NCBI GenBank assembly: GCA_029933755.1 | Contig: JAOZNO010000003.1 | Span: 7,883-18,678, forward strand | Direction of reading: 5' to 3' | From: Bacteroidales bacterium | Lineage (GTDB): Bacteria > Bacteroidota > Bacteroidia > Bacteroidales > NBLH01 | Length of the DNA stretch: 10,796 bases | Part shown: in pieces, positions 1 through 6,472 of the stretch | Layout of the letters: each line of letters begins with the position of its first letter | How positions within the stretch are numbered: the stretch's first letter is position 1 | Translations under genes and position numbers: made by a program | The notes under the pieces: model-generated | The model's input: only the letters and a program-made list of their open reading frames with translations | Told to the model about the DNA's origin: nothing | The model's database searches: none

Positions 1-1089
1 TTTATAATAACTCTTCTTGCCGTATCTTTTTCATATTTTACAATAAATAAAATAGTAAGGCGAATTGCTAACTTATCTTCGTTGACAAAAAGGTTTGCAA
101 AGGGCAACTTAAAAGTAAAATTTTCAGATAACGGTGCTGATGAGATATCAGAGCTTGCTCAGTCTCTTAATACTACAAGTGAAAGATTTAGAGGGATATT
201 AGAGAATATTAAAAATACTTCCACCGAACTATATAATTTCAGTTCAAAAATTGGAGAAACCAGTATTAAGTTATCCGAAGGAGCATCTGAACAAGCATCA
301 TCAACCGAAGAGGTTTCTGCATCCATGGAAGAAATGACAGCTAATATTGAGCAGAATGCAGAAAATGCAAAAGCAGCAGACTCTATTGCCAGAAAATCAG
401 CTGATGGAATAGAAATTAGTAGTAAAAATGTGATCCAAACAACTAATTCAATGGGTGAAATTGCTACAAAAACTTCTGTTATTGGCGATATTGCTTTTCA
501 AACAAATATTTTAGCTTTAAATGCTGCAGTTGAAGCAGCCAGGGCAGGTATTCATGGAAAAGGTTTTGGTGTAGTAGCTGCCGAGGTCGGGAAATTAGCT
601 GATAACTCTAAAAAAGCTGCAGCTGACATTGATGAACTCACAAATAAAAGCTTTGGCATAGCTAAAAAATCTGGTGAGCTTTTACAACAAATTGCACCTG
701 ACATTAATAAAACAGCAGAACTGGTTCAAGAGATTACAAATTCGAGTTTAGAGCAGAAATCCGGTGCAGAACAAATTAACAATGCTATTCAGCAATTAAA
801 TTCAATAACTCAGGAAAATGCAAGTAGTGCTGAATTATTAGCCAGTAAAGTAGAAGCGCTAAGTGCATTGGCTGATAAACTAAATAAGCTAATTAGTTTT
901 TTCAAAATAGAAACGAAACAAGAAGTAGTACCTGAAAAGGAAGTAAAAGCTAAAAAACTAAAAACTAAAAACAATAAGTATCTTAAGAAAAACCAACTTG
1001 AGCCTGATTCTAATAATAATTTAGAAAAGGGGTTTTCTTTTAATTTGAATAGTGATAAAGAAAAGGATGATGAATTTGAAAAATTTTAA
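1..1089 (+). CDS. Methyl-accepting chemotaxis protein, 5'-truncated by window edge
   Basis: This is the C-terminal 362 residues of a chemoreceptor. The frame is open from base 1, so the real start and sensor domain lie upstream. Residues 1-15 are the end of a transmembrane helix, 18-70 a HAMP domain, and about 75-290 the methyl-accepting signalling coiled coil. The hairpin tip at 164-200 carries IAFQTNILALNAAVEAARAG and then GFGVVAAEV. Glu/Gln pairs near residues 97-120 (EEVSAS, EEMTAN) and 245-260 (LEQKSGAEQ) are likely CheR/CheB/CheD targets. By family knowledge it sits in the membrane in trimers of dimers and controls CheA through CheW. Compared with E. coli Tsr as I remember it, each arm is seven residues shorter. 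The last 70 residues are a Lys/Asn-rich tail without a NWETF-type CheR-binding pentapeptide. A TTG at 82 is only an internal codon. Family assignment is certain; the ligand is unknown. Confidence 0.97.
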   Translation, partial: FIITLLAVSFSYFTINKIVRRIANLSSLTKRFAKGNLKVKFSDNGADEISELAQSLNTTSERFRGILENIKNTSTELYNFSSKIGETSIKLSEGASEQASSTEEVSASMEEMTANIEQNAENAKAADSIARKSADGIEISSKNVIQTTNSMGEIATKTSVIGDIAFQTNILALNAAVEAARAGIHGKGFGVVAAEVGKLADNSKKAAADIDELTNKSFGIAKKSGELLQQIAPDINKTAELVQEITNSSLEQKSGAEQINNAIQQLNSITQENASSAELLASKVEALSALADKLNKLISFFKIETKQEVVPEKEVKAKKLKTKNNKYLKKNQLEPDSNNNLEKGFSFNLNSDKEKDDEFEKF

Positions 1090-1098
1090 CACAGCATG

Positions 1099-1138
1099 GT
1101 AATCTTGTGAAAGATTAATAAATTTAAAGTAAGATTAC
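1099..1138 (+). repeat. Three copies of the 7-mer TAATCTT/AAGATTA forming alternative hairpins
   Basis: The 80-base gap between the receptor gene and cheR contains TAATCTT (1100-1106), its reverse complement AAGATTA four bases later (1111-1117), and AAGATTA again at 1131-1137. The first copy can pair with the second (7 bp, loop GTGA) or, as GTAATCTT, with the third (8 bp, 24-base loop). No run of T follows, so a classical intrinsic terminator is unlikely. No promoter-like element is evident before cheR. A role in mRNA processing or as a protein-binding site is possible but unproven. Confidence 0.4.
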
Positions 1139-1169
1139 ACGACATTTGACTTGATATTTTTTAAATAAG

Positions 1170-2018
1170 ATGAAAGAACTTGATTTACAACGAATATTTG
1201 CGGCTAAATTATCAGATAAAGAATTTGATACACTAAGTAAGTTTATTTTTACCAGGTATGGTATAAAAATGCCTCCTGCAAAAAAAATTATGCTACAAAG
1301 TAGATTGCAAAAAAGATTACGTGCATTAGAAATTTATTCTTTTGCTGAGTATGTTGATTTTGTTTTTAGTAAGCAAGGTGATGAGGAAGTTGTACACATG
1401 ATGGATGTTGTTTCAACTAATAAAACTGATTTTTATAGAGAACCTGCCCATTTTGAGTATCTGAAACAAAATGTTCTCCCAAAATACGTTAAAGATAATA
1501 ACAGAAATTTAAAATTATGGAGTGCTGGATGTTCAAGTGGTCCGGAAGTTTATACTTTAGCAATTGTACTTAGCGAGTTTTTTGAAGCTCATCCCGGTTT
1601 TGATTTTAGTATTTTCGGAACAGATATTTCAACAAAAGTACTAAAGCAGGCACATGCAGCTATTTACAAGGAAGAAGCAGTAGCTATGATTCCTTTGGAA
1701 ACAAAAAGGAAATACTTGTTAAAAAGTAAAGAAAGCACAAAAAAGGAGATAAGAGTTAATACCAAATTAAGACAAAAGACAAGTTATCAGCGATTAAATT
1801 TTATGGACAATAGTTATAATGTTCATGAAAAATTTGATATTATTTTTTGTAGAAATGTATTAATTTATTTTGATAGAGAAACACAGGAACAAGTTATTAA
1901 TAAACTATGCAGACATCTAAAACCAGGTGGTTATTTCTTTTTAGGTCATTCAGAATCAATTACAAATATTGATGTTCCCTTAACCCAGATAAAACCTACA
2001 ATATTTATTAGAAAATAG
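1170..2018 (+). CDS. cheR: CheR, chemoreceptor glutamate O-methyltransferase
   Basis: CheR transfers a methyl group from S-adenosylmethionine to glutamates on chemoreceptors, counteracting CheB during adaptation. The 282-residue length is normal. Residues 1-75 are the helical CheR N-terminal domain. Then come the TNKTDFYREPAHF segment (83-95), the SAM-binding motif WSAGCSSGPEVYTLA (117-131), TDISTKVLKQA (151-161) and the hallmark FDIIFCRNVLIYFDRET (222-238) with PGGYFFLGHSES (252-263). The SAM motif normally reads GEEPY; here it is GPEVY, so the second Glu (E126) is kept but the first is Pro. I take the ATG at 1170 because the N-terminal domain begins right after it and the leader (AAATAAG) is A-rich. 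It lies 80 bases after the receptor gene on the same strand and is probably co-transcribed with it. Function is secure. Confidence 0.97.
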   Translation: MKELDLQRIFAAKLSDKEFDTLSKFIFTRYGIKMPPAKKIMLQSRLQKRLRALEIYSFAEYVDFVFSKQGDEEVVHMMDVVSTNKTDFYREPAHFEYLKQNVLPKYVKDNNRNLKLWSAGCSSGPEVYTLAIVLSEFFEAHPGFDFSIFGTDISTKVLKQAHAAIYKEEAVAMIPLETKRKYLLKSKESTKKEIRVNTKLRQKTSYQRLNFMDNSYNVHEKFDIIFCRNVLIYFDRETQEQVINKLCRHLKPGGYFFLGHSESITNIDVPLTQIKPTIFIRK

Positions 2019-2064
2019 GCAAATAATATTATATGATGAATAATCCTGATAAATTTAAGTAAAT

Positions 2065-2102
2065 AGTCAACAGTAATCAGTTAGTAACTGATACTGAAGA
2101 CT
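2065..2102 (+). other. Long imperfect hairpin upstream of the kinase-like gene
   Basis: The sequence folds into one stem in three parts: AGTC (2065-2068) with GACT (2099-2102), a symmetric AA/AA internal loop, CAGT (2071-2074) with ACTG (2093-2096), one bulged A (2075), then ATCAGTT (2076-2082) with AACTGAT (2086-2092) and an AGT loop. That is 15 base pairs. The hairpin ends 23 bases before the ATG at 2126. The bases after it are ACTAATAATAATATATAA-like rather than a T run, so it does not look like a simple terminator. It could be an mRNA-stabilising or processing element, a translational control hairpin, or a palindromic protein site. Pairing is seen directly; function is inference. Confidence 0.5.
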
Positions 2103-2125
2103 GTAAACTAATAATAATATATAAA

Positions 2126-3022
2126 ATGAGCGAGATTAAACTAACTGATGAATTTCTTATTGAAGAACTTAAACTAAGGTTTGAGGAAAAAAAAGAATCA
2201 TTAAAAAAACTAGAGAAGCTTACAACTGAATTAAAAGAAGTTAACCATAAATTAGCTGAATCAGAGGCTTTAAAGAGTCACTTTATTTCAAACATAACCA
2301 ATGAAATTGTTAACCCCTTTACTTCTATTGTTATTCTGTCTAAGAATATTTTATCGATAAAAGAAGGACAATGGGAAAGAGTTATGAAAATGGCAAATCT
2401 TATTTTTACTGAAGCTTTCAATCTCGACTTTCAGCTAAAGAATATTTTTGCCGCAGCTGAAATTGAAGCAGGAGAATTATTTTTGGAGGTTTCAAACGTA
2501 ACAGTTGATACATTAATTAATGCTGTTATAGATTCATTTATTACTGAAGCAAAAAAGAAACGAATTGTTTTTGAATTTATAAAAATTGAAACTGAAACTG
2601 AAGAATTGCGATTTAAAACAGACTCTGAAAAACTTCGGCTTATATTGTCAAACTTAGTTGAAAATGCTGTTAAATATAGTAAAAATGAAAAAATTATTAT
2701 TAAAAGAGAAGTTCAAGATGGTGTTTTAACAATAAGTGTTCAGGATTTTGGTATTGGAATTTCAGAAAATAATAAAAAAGTTATTTTTGATAGGTTTAAA
2801 AGACTTGATACGGGAATAAATTCAATTAACCGTGGACATGGTTTAGGTCTTTCAATTAACAAAGCATTACTCGATTTTTTAAGTGGTCAAATAGATATAG
2901 AAAGTACAAAAAACGTAGGTTCTACCTTTACCATTAATATTCCTGAAGCGGTATCGGATGCAGAGTCATTTTCGGCTGATGGTAGTGATTATATCTTTGA
3001 CACAGATGATGAAATTTTTTAA
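2126..3022 (+). CDS. Soluble histidine-kinase-like protein with Asn at the phosphoacceptor position
   Basis: This 298-residue protein has no membrane segment or recognisable sensor domain. Residues 9-50 are a coiled coil, 50-115 a HisKA-like dimerisation helix pair, and 150-275 a GHKL ATP-binding domain. The ATP site looks complete: N-box SNLVENAVKYS (175-185), G1 DFGIGI (207-212), F-box IFDRFKRL (220-227), G2 GHGLGL (237-242) and GSTFTINIP (265-273). The H-box, usually SHEIRxP, reads TNEIVNP, with Asn59 (codon AAT at 2300-2302) in place of His; Glu60 and Pro64 remain. His52 lies exactly seven residues earlier and might substitute. The C-terminus is acidic (DTDDEIF). The gene sits between cheR and cheD, 11 bases before cheD, so it is very likely part of the chemosensory operon. 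It may be a regulatory pseudokinase, comparable in principle to DivL with its Tyr, or an ATPase or scaffold. Fold is confident; activity is open. Confidence 0.88.
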   Translation: MSEIKLTDEFLIEELKLRFEEKKESLKKLEKLTTELKEVNHKLAESEALKSHFISNITNEIVNPFTSIVILSKNILSIKEGQWERVMKMANLIFTEAFNLDFQLKNIFAAAEIEAGELFLEVSNVTVDTLINAVIDSFITEAKKKRIVFEFIKIETETEELRFKTDSEKLRLILSNLVENAVKYSKNEKIIIKREVQDGVLTISVQDFGIGISENNKKVIFDRFKRLDTGINSINRGHGLGLSINKALLDFLSGQIDIESTKNVGSTFTINIPEAVSDAESFSADGSDYIFDTDDEIF

Positions 3023-3033
3023 GCGGGATAAAG

Positions 3034-3498
3034 ATGGAAAAACCAAAACATTTTTTATATCCCGGTGCAATTTATGTAAGCCATGAACCTTCAATGATTA
3101 CAACCATTTTGGGCTCTTGTATTGCTGTTTGTTTGTATGACTCAGTTCTTCAAATTGGTGGGATGAATCATTTTATGCTACCCTTGTGGAATGGGCAGGG
3201 ACTGGCTTCACCACGTTATGGGAATATAGCTATTGATAAATTAATTCGTAAGCTGGAATCTCTTGGCAGTTCAAAAGCAAATATAAAAGCTAAGGTTTTT
3301 GGTGGTGGTGAAATTATAGCCACAAATATTAATCAGTTTATGATTGGTGATAGAAATATTCGTATTGCCAAAGATCTGCTTCATGAAGAAGGAATACCCA
3401 TTGTAAGCTCAAGTGTTGGTGGAAAACTGGGAAGAAAAATTATTTTCAACACCCAAACTGGTGAAGTAAGACAAAAGTATGTTGGTGGACAAAAATAG
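3034..3498 (+). CDS. cheD: CheD, chemoreceptor glutamine deamidase
   Basis: CheD hydrolyses specific receptor glutamines to glutamate, creating methylation sites; in several bacteria it also binds CheC or CheY. The 154 residues match the family length. The catalytic Cys29 lies in LGSCIAVCLYD, His46 in GGMNHFMLP, and Thr23 in the position of the third active-site residue (offset two from Thermotoga CheD Cys27/His44/Thr21 as I recall it). Other family signatures are KVFGGGEI (94-102) and GDRNI (112-116), followed by GGKLGRKIIFNTQTGEV near the end. It starts 11 bases after the kinase-like gene, so translation is probably coupled. No cheC is visible in the window. Very confident. Confidence 0.96.
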   Translation: MEKPKHFLYPGAIYVSHEPSMITTILGSCIAVCLYDSVLQIGGMNHFMLPLWNGQGLASPRYGNIAIDKLIRKLESLGSSKANIKAKVFGGGEIIATNINQFMIGDRNIRIAKDLLHEEGIPIVSSSVGGKLGRKIIFNTQTGEVRQKYVGGQK

Positions 3499-3520
3499 TT
3501 TATAAAATTACTTTTATTGA

Positions 3521-3551
3521 TTGCAAATTATTTTAATATTTTATAATTTTG
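3521..3551 (+). promoter_or_regulatory. Candidate Bacteroidetes-type promoter for cheB
   Basis: TTG (3521-3523), a 20-base spacer, and TAATTTTG (3544-3551) match the Bacteroidetes -33/-7 consensus (TTTG or TTG, about 19-21 bases, TAnnTTTG). A start about seven bases downstream would leave a leader of roughly 15 bases before the cheB ATG at 3572. The surrounding DNA is so AT-rich that chance matches are likely, and cheB could equally be read through from cheD. Confidence 0.45.
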
Positions 3552-3571
3552 TTTGTATAAGAAATAGATAC

Positions 3572-4654
3572 ATGAAGAAAAAAATTCGGGTACTTATAGT
3601 TGATGATTCTGCAATTGTTCGAAATGCATTAGTAGAGATTTTCAGTCTTGATAAGGATATAGAAGTTATGGGAACTGCAGGTGACCCATATATTGCAGCT
3701 AAAAAAATTCAAAAAGAAGTTCCAGATGTTATTACCTTAGATATCGAAATGCCCAGGATGGATGGATTAACTTTTCTAAGGAAGATTATGTCACAACATC
3801 CAATCCCCGTAGTTGTAATCTCTAGTCTTACTGAAAAAGGAACGCAAACCGCATTAAAATCTTTAGAATATGGAGCTGTTGAGATTCTGACTAAACCACA
3901 AATGCATACCAAGGAGTTTATAGAAGAATCCCGAATAAAAATATGTGATGTAATTAAAGCTGCAGCAGTTTCAAGGTTAAGAAGAAAAGCATTTAGTAGG
4001 CCTAAAACTATGGAAGTAAAACCAAAACTTTCTGCTGATGCAGTTATTTCAAAAGCCACCAGGTACAGCTTACCGAAAACAACAGACATTGTAATTTCTG
4101 TAGGTGCTTCTACCGGAGGTACTGAAGCATTAAGAATTTTTTTAGAAGAAATGCCTTTAGATACACCAGGCATTGTAATTGTTCAGCATATGCCAGAACA
4201 CTTTACACGTTCATTTGCAGAGCGTTTAAATGATCTTTGTAAAATATCAGTAAAAGAAGCTGAAGATGGTGATTCAGTATTACGTGGCAGAGCATTAATT
4301 GCACCAGGTAATAAACACACTTTATTACGCAGAAGCGGTGCTAGATATTATGTGGAAGTTAAAAATGGCCCTTTGGTTAACAGGCATCGTCCATCGGTAG
4401 ATGTTCTTTTTAGATCAACTGCGTTATATGCAGGAAGTAATGCTATTGGAATTATTATGACTGGTATGGGAGATGATGGAGCCAAGGGCTTATTGGAAAT
4501 GAAAGAGGCTGGTGCAAAAACAATAGCGCAAGATGAAACATCATGTGTTGTTTATGGAATGCCAAAAGAAGCAGTAAAATTAAATGCGGCAGATAAAGTT
4601 CTACCTCTTGATAAAATAGCTTCCCATACATTAATAATGAGAGGTAAATTCTAA
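3572..4654 (+). CDS. cheB: CheB, chemoreceptor methylesterase/deamidase with receiver domain
   Basis: CheB removes methyl groups from receptor glutamates and can deamidate glutamines; phosphorylation by CheA activates it. Residues 4-125 are a receiver domain with acidic pair D11/D12, phosphoacceptor D57 (TLDIEMPRMDG), S84 and K108 (LTKP). A linker of about 45 residues leads to the esterase domain (170-358) with catalytic Ser180 (GASTGGTEAL), His206 (VQHMP) and Asp302 (TGMGDDGAKG). All key residues are present and the 360-residue length is standard. The reading frame extends upstream to a TTG at 3521, but family homology begins at MKKKIRVLIVDDS, so I choose the ATG at 3572. It lies 73 bases after cheD, the largest gap between cheD and its downstream neighbours, with a possible own promoter. 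Confidence 0.97.
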   Translation: MKKKIRVLIVDDSAIVRNALVEIFSLDKDIEVMGTAGDPYIAAKKIQKEVPDVITLDIEMPRMDGLTFLRKIMSQHPIPVVVISSLTEKGTQTALKSLEYGAVEILTKPQMHTKEFIEESRIKICDVIKAAAVSRLRRKAFSRPKTMEVKPKLSADAVISKATRYSLPKTTDIVISVGASTGGTEALRIFLEEMPLDTPGIVIVQHMPEHFTRSFAERLNDLCKISVKEAEDGDSVLRGRALIAPGNKHTLLRRSGARYYVEVKNGPLVNRHRPSVDVLFRSTALYAGSNAIGIIMTGMGDDGAKGLLEMKEAGAKTIAQDETSCVVYGMPKEAVKLNAADKVLPLDKIASHTLIMRGKF

Positions 4655-4696
4655 TAGTTTTACACCTTGTAGAATTTATTTTAATTAAAAAGTTGT

Positions 4697-5953
4697 ATGG
4701 AATCAAATCACACCACAATTATACCAAATTACAAAATGAGTTTGTTTTACCAGTTTTTTTCCTGGTGCTCAGGGGCACGTTTGTATTTATTAAAGGGATG
4801 CCCTACTGATTACAACAAATATTTTGGTATTGGAATGATTATTTTCCTTACTGGAATAATGGCTTCCATTACTGGTTTTTTTGCTCTATTTACAATTTTT
4901 GATTCATATCCTGTAGCAATAATATTTGGAATTTTTTGGGGAATTTTAATTTTCTTTCTTGACTGGTTTATCGTTGCAAGTTTAAAAAAAGAAGAAAAAT
5001 TTCTTCCAGAATTTCTATTTTCTATTCCCAGAATTTTTTTAGCAATACTTTTAGCTGTTGTAATTTCAAAACCATTAGAACTTAAATTATTTGAAAAAGA
5101 AATAAATGCTGTTTTAGTAAGCATGAAAACAGAATCATCAATACAGTTTAAGCAATTAGTTGATAAAGAATTTATTCAAATACAAACGCTTAAATTAGAA
5201 AATGATAATTTAAATAGAGACCTAAAAGACAAAGAAGAGCAAAGAGAATTATTGTTTGATATGATAATAAAAGAAGCAGAAGGAGAAAGCCTCACAGGCA
5301 GAGTAGGAAAAGGGCCTGTATATCGTGAAAAAAAAGCAGAATTTGATAGACTTAACCTGAATTTGGATGAGTTTAAAAAGAACAGTGCAGAGCAAATTAA
5401 ACTAAATAATCAAAAAATTGAAAAACTTGAACTTCTAAGAAATGAAAAAGTAAAAGATGGAAGTAAAGATATATATAAAGCAGATGGTTTATTAGCAAGG
5501 CTGGAAGCAATGTCAAAATTAAAAAAGAATAATTCAACTGTAAACTCAGCATCATGGTTTATTTTTATTCTTTTTATTCTAATAGAAGCTGCACCAATTT
5601 TGGTAAAACTTTTATCACGACGCGGACCTTATGATGAATTAATTGAAAAAGAAGAATATGAAAAACTTGTAGAATACAAAAAACAAAAAATAAAAGCTAA
5701 GTTTTTGGCAAATAATTATTTAGAGCTATTAAAACAAAAGGACGAATTACAAATTGAAGCTGAAAAAAGGAATAATGAAAACCTAATAAAACACATTGAG
5801 GAAGCTAAAGAAGATATCAATAAAAAAGTAGTGGACAAATGGAAGGAAAAAGAGTTAGAGGCTGTAATACAAAATGATACAGAGACTAATTTAGCTGAAG
5901 AAAGTTTCAATAAGTCTGATGATAACAAAGGTGAAACAGTAAAAATTGATTAA
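4697..5953 (+). CDS. DUF4407 family membrane protein with extracytoplasmic coiled coil
   Basis: This 418-residue protein resembles the uncharacterised DUF4407 family, recognised from WCSGARLYLLKGCPTDYNKY (23-42), a GxxWGxxIFxLDxFIV-like stretch (78-93) and VISKPLELKLFEKEIN (122-137). Predicted membrane helices are about 43-66, 72-96, 108-125 and 285-307. The lysines after helix 2 suggest a cytoplasmic N-terminus, which puts the roughly 160-residue coiled-coil loop (126-284) outside the membrane. The C-terminal 110 residues form a second highly charged coiled coil in the cytoplasm. No catalytic motif is visible, and no function is claimed. The ATG at 4697 is used; Met14 is an alternative start. 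It follows cheB by 42 bases and precedes the response regulator by 12, so it may be part of the signalling operon. The family link is from memory. Confidence 0.85.
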   Translation: MESNHTTIIPNYKMSLFYQFFSWCSGARLYLLKGCPTDYNKYFGIGMIIFLTGIMASITGFFALFTIFDSYPVAIIFGIFWGILIFFLDWFIVASLKKEEKFLPEFLFSIPRIFLAILLAVVISKPLELKLFEKEINAVLVSMKTESSIQFKQLVDKEFIQIQTLKLENDNLNRDLKDKEEQRELLFDMIIKEAEGESLTGRVGKGPVYREKKAEFDRLNLNLDEFKKNSAEQIKLNNQKIEKLELLRNEKVKDGSKDIYKADGLLARLEAMSKLKKNNSTVNSASWFIFILFILIEAAPILVKLLSRRGPYDELIEKEEYEKLVEYKKQKIKAKFLANNYLELLKQKDELQIEAEKRNNENLIKHIEEAKEDINKKVVDKWKEKELEAVIQNDTETNLAEESFNKSDDNKGETVKID

Positions 5954-5965
5954 TCGTAGTAAATT

Positions 5966-6334
5966 ATGACAAAAAAAATATTAATTGTTGACGATATCTT
6001 TTCAAATAGATTATTATTGAGTTCTACTCTTGAAAGTATTGGTATTGACTCCAAAACTGTTGAAAATGGTCAAAAGGCAATTGAATCATTGCAAAGTGAT
6101 AATTTTGGAATGATTTTACTGGATATTGAAATGCCGGTAATGAATGGAATTGAAACTGCAAAGTACATTCGTGAAGAAATGACCGATGAATATAACAAAC
6201 TCCCCATAATTGCACTCACTGCACACAATCCCGAAGAATATGGAGGACGCATAAATGATGCAGGTTTTAATGAAATATTATCAAAACCTTACTCAGTTGA
6301 AAAACTTGGCAATATTATTGAAAAGTATTTATAA
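5966..6334 (+). CDS. Single-domain response regulator (CheY-like receiver)
   Basis: The 122 residues are one complete receiver domain and nothing more. Visible are the acidic pair D9/D10 (ILIVDD), phosphoacceptor D53 (LLDIEMPVMNG), T85 (IALTAHN) and K107 (LSKPYS). Phosphotransfer from a histidine kinase or phosphotransfer protein is expected. The AGFNEILSKPYS segment resembles receivers of hybrid kinases more than flagellar CheY, so I do not name it cheY. It begins 12 bases after the DUF4407 gene and is almost certainly co-transcribed with it. The Asn-type kinase-like protein encoded at 2126 is unlikely to be a simple donor, so its kinase may be encoded elsewhere (for example CheA). Function as a receiver is secure; its target is unknown. 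Confidence 0.95.
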   Translation: MTKKILIVDDIFSNRLLLSSTLESIGIDSKTVENGQKAIESLQSDNFGMILLDIEMPVMNGIETAKYIREEMTDEYNKLPIIALTAHNPEEYGGRINDAGFNEILSKPYSVEKLGNIIEKYL

Positions 6335-6340
6335 CAAAAG

Positions 6341-6384
6341 CAAGGTTTATTAACGACCCTTGTAAATTATTTCTGAAATAATTT
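6341..6384 (+). repeat. Small inverted repeat followed by a perfect 21-base AT-rich palindrome
   Basis: Just after the response regulator, CAAGG (6341-6345) can pair with CCTTG (6358-6362). Immediately next, AAATTATTTC (6364-6373), one T, and GAAATAATTT (6375-6384) form a perfect palindrome. Together they could act as a weak transcription end for the upstream genes, although no T run follows directly, or the palindrome could be an operator for the sensor gene downstream. Confidence 0.4.
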
Positions 6385-6393
6385 CAAGTAAAG

Positions 6394-6424
6394 TTGGCAA
6401 ATTCGTTTTTTTTTATAAATTTTG
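6394..6424 (+). promoter_or_regulatory. Weak candidate promoter for the GAF/PAS sensor gene
   Basis: TTG (6394-6396) is followed after 20 bases by AAATTTTG (6417-6424), one mismatch from TAnnTTTG; an overlapping TACTTTG lies at 6426-6432. The 138-base gap and the palindrome just upstream make a separate transcription unit plausible. The A/T bias makes chance matches common. Confidence 0.3.
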
Positions 6425-6472
6425 CTACTTTGTATTGCAAGTGTAAACAAACTTTTTTCAACAGGTTGAAGC

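Noticed and set aside
82..84. TTG at 82 as the start of the receptor gene
   Set aside because: The frame stays open to base 1 and encodes the end of a membrane helix and the first HAMP helix, so the gene is cut by the window edge.
3521..3571. TTG at 3521 as start of CheB
   Set aside because: The added residues are hydrophobic and unlike CheB; receiver homology begins right after the ATG at 3572.
3709..4173. Open frame of 154 codons on the - strand inside cheB
   Set aside because: It lies wholly opposite the conserved cheB reading frame and its translation resembles no protein family; it is a shadow frame.
4455..4718. Open frame on the - strand across the cheB end and DUF4407 start
   Set aside because: Opposite conserved coding sequence, composition is Leu/His-rich in a way typical of antisense frames, and no start context is seen.
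4810..5124. Open frame on the - strand within the DUF4407 gene (and a similar one at 5716-5928)
   Set aside because: Both are antisense to a long, well-supported coding frame; Ser/Phe-rich content is the mirror of Lys/Glu-rich sense codons.
6024..6252. Two overlapping small - strand frames inside the response regulator
   Set aside because: They overlap a fully conserved receiver domain and have no family resemblance.
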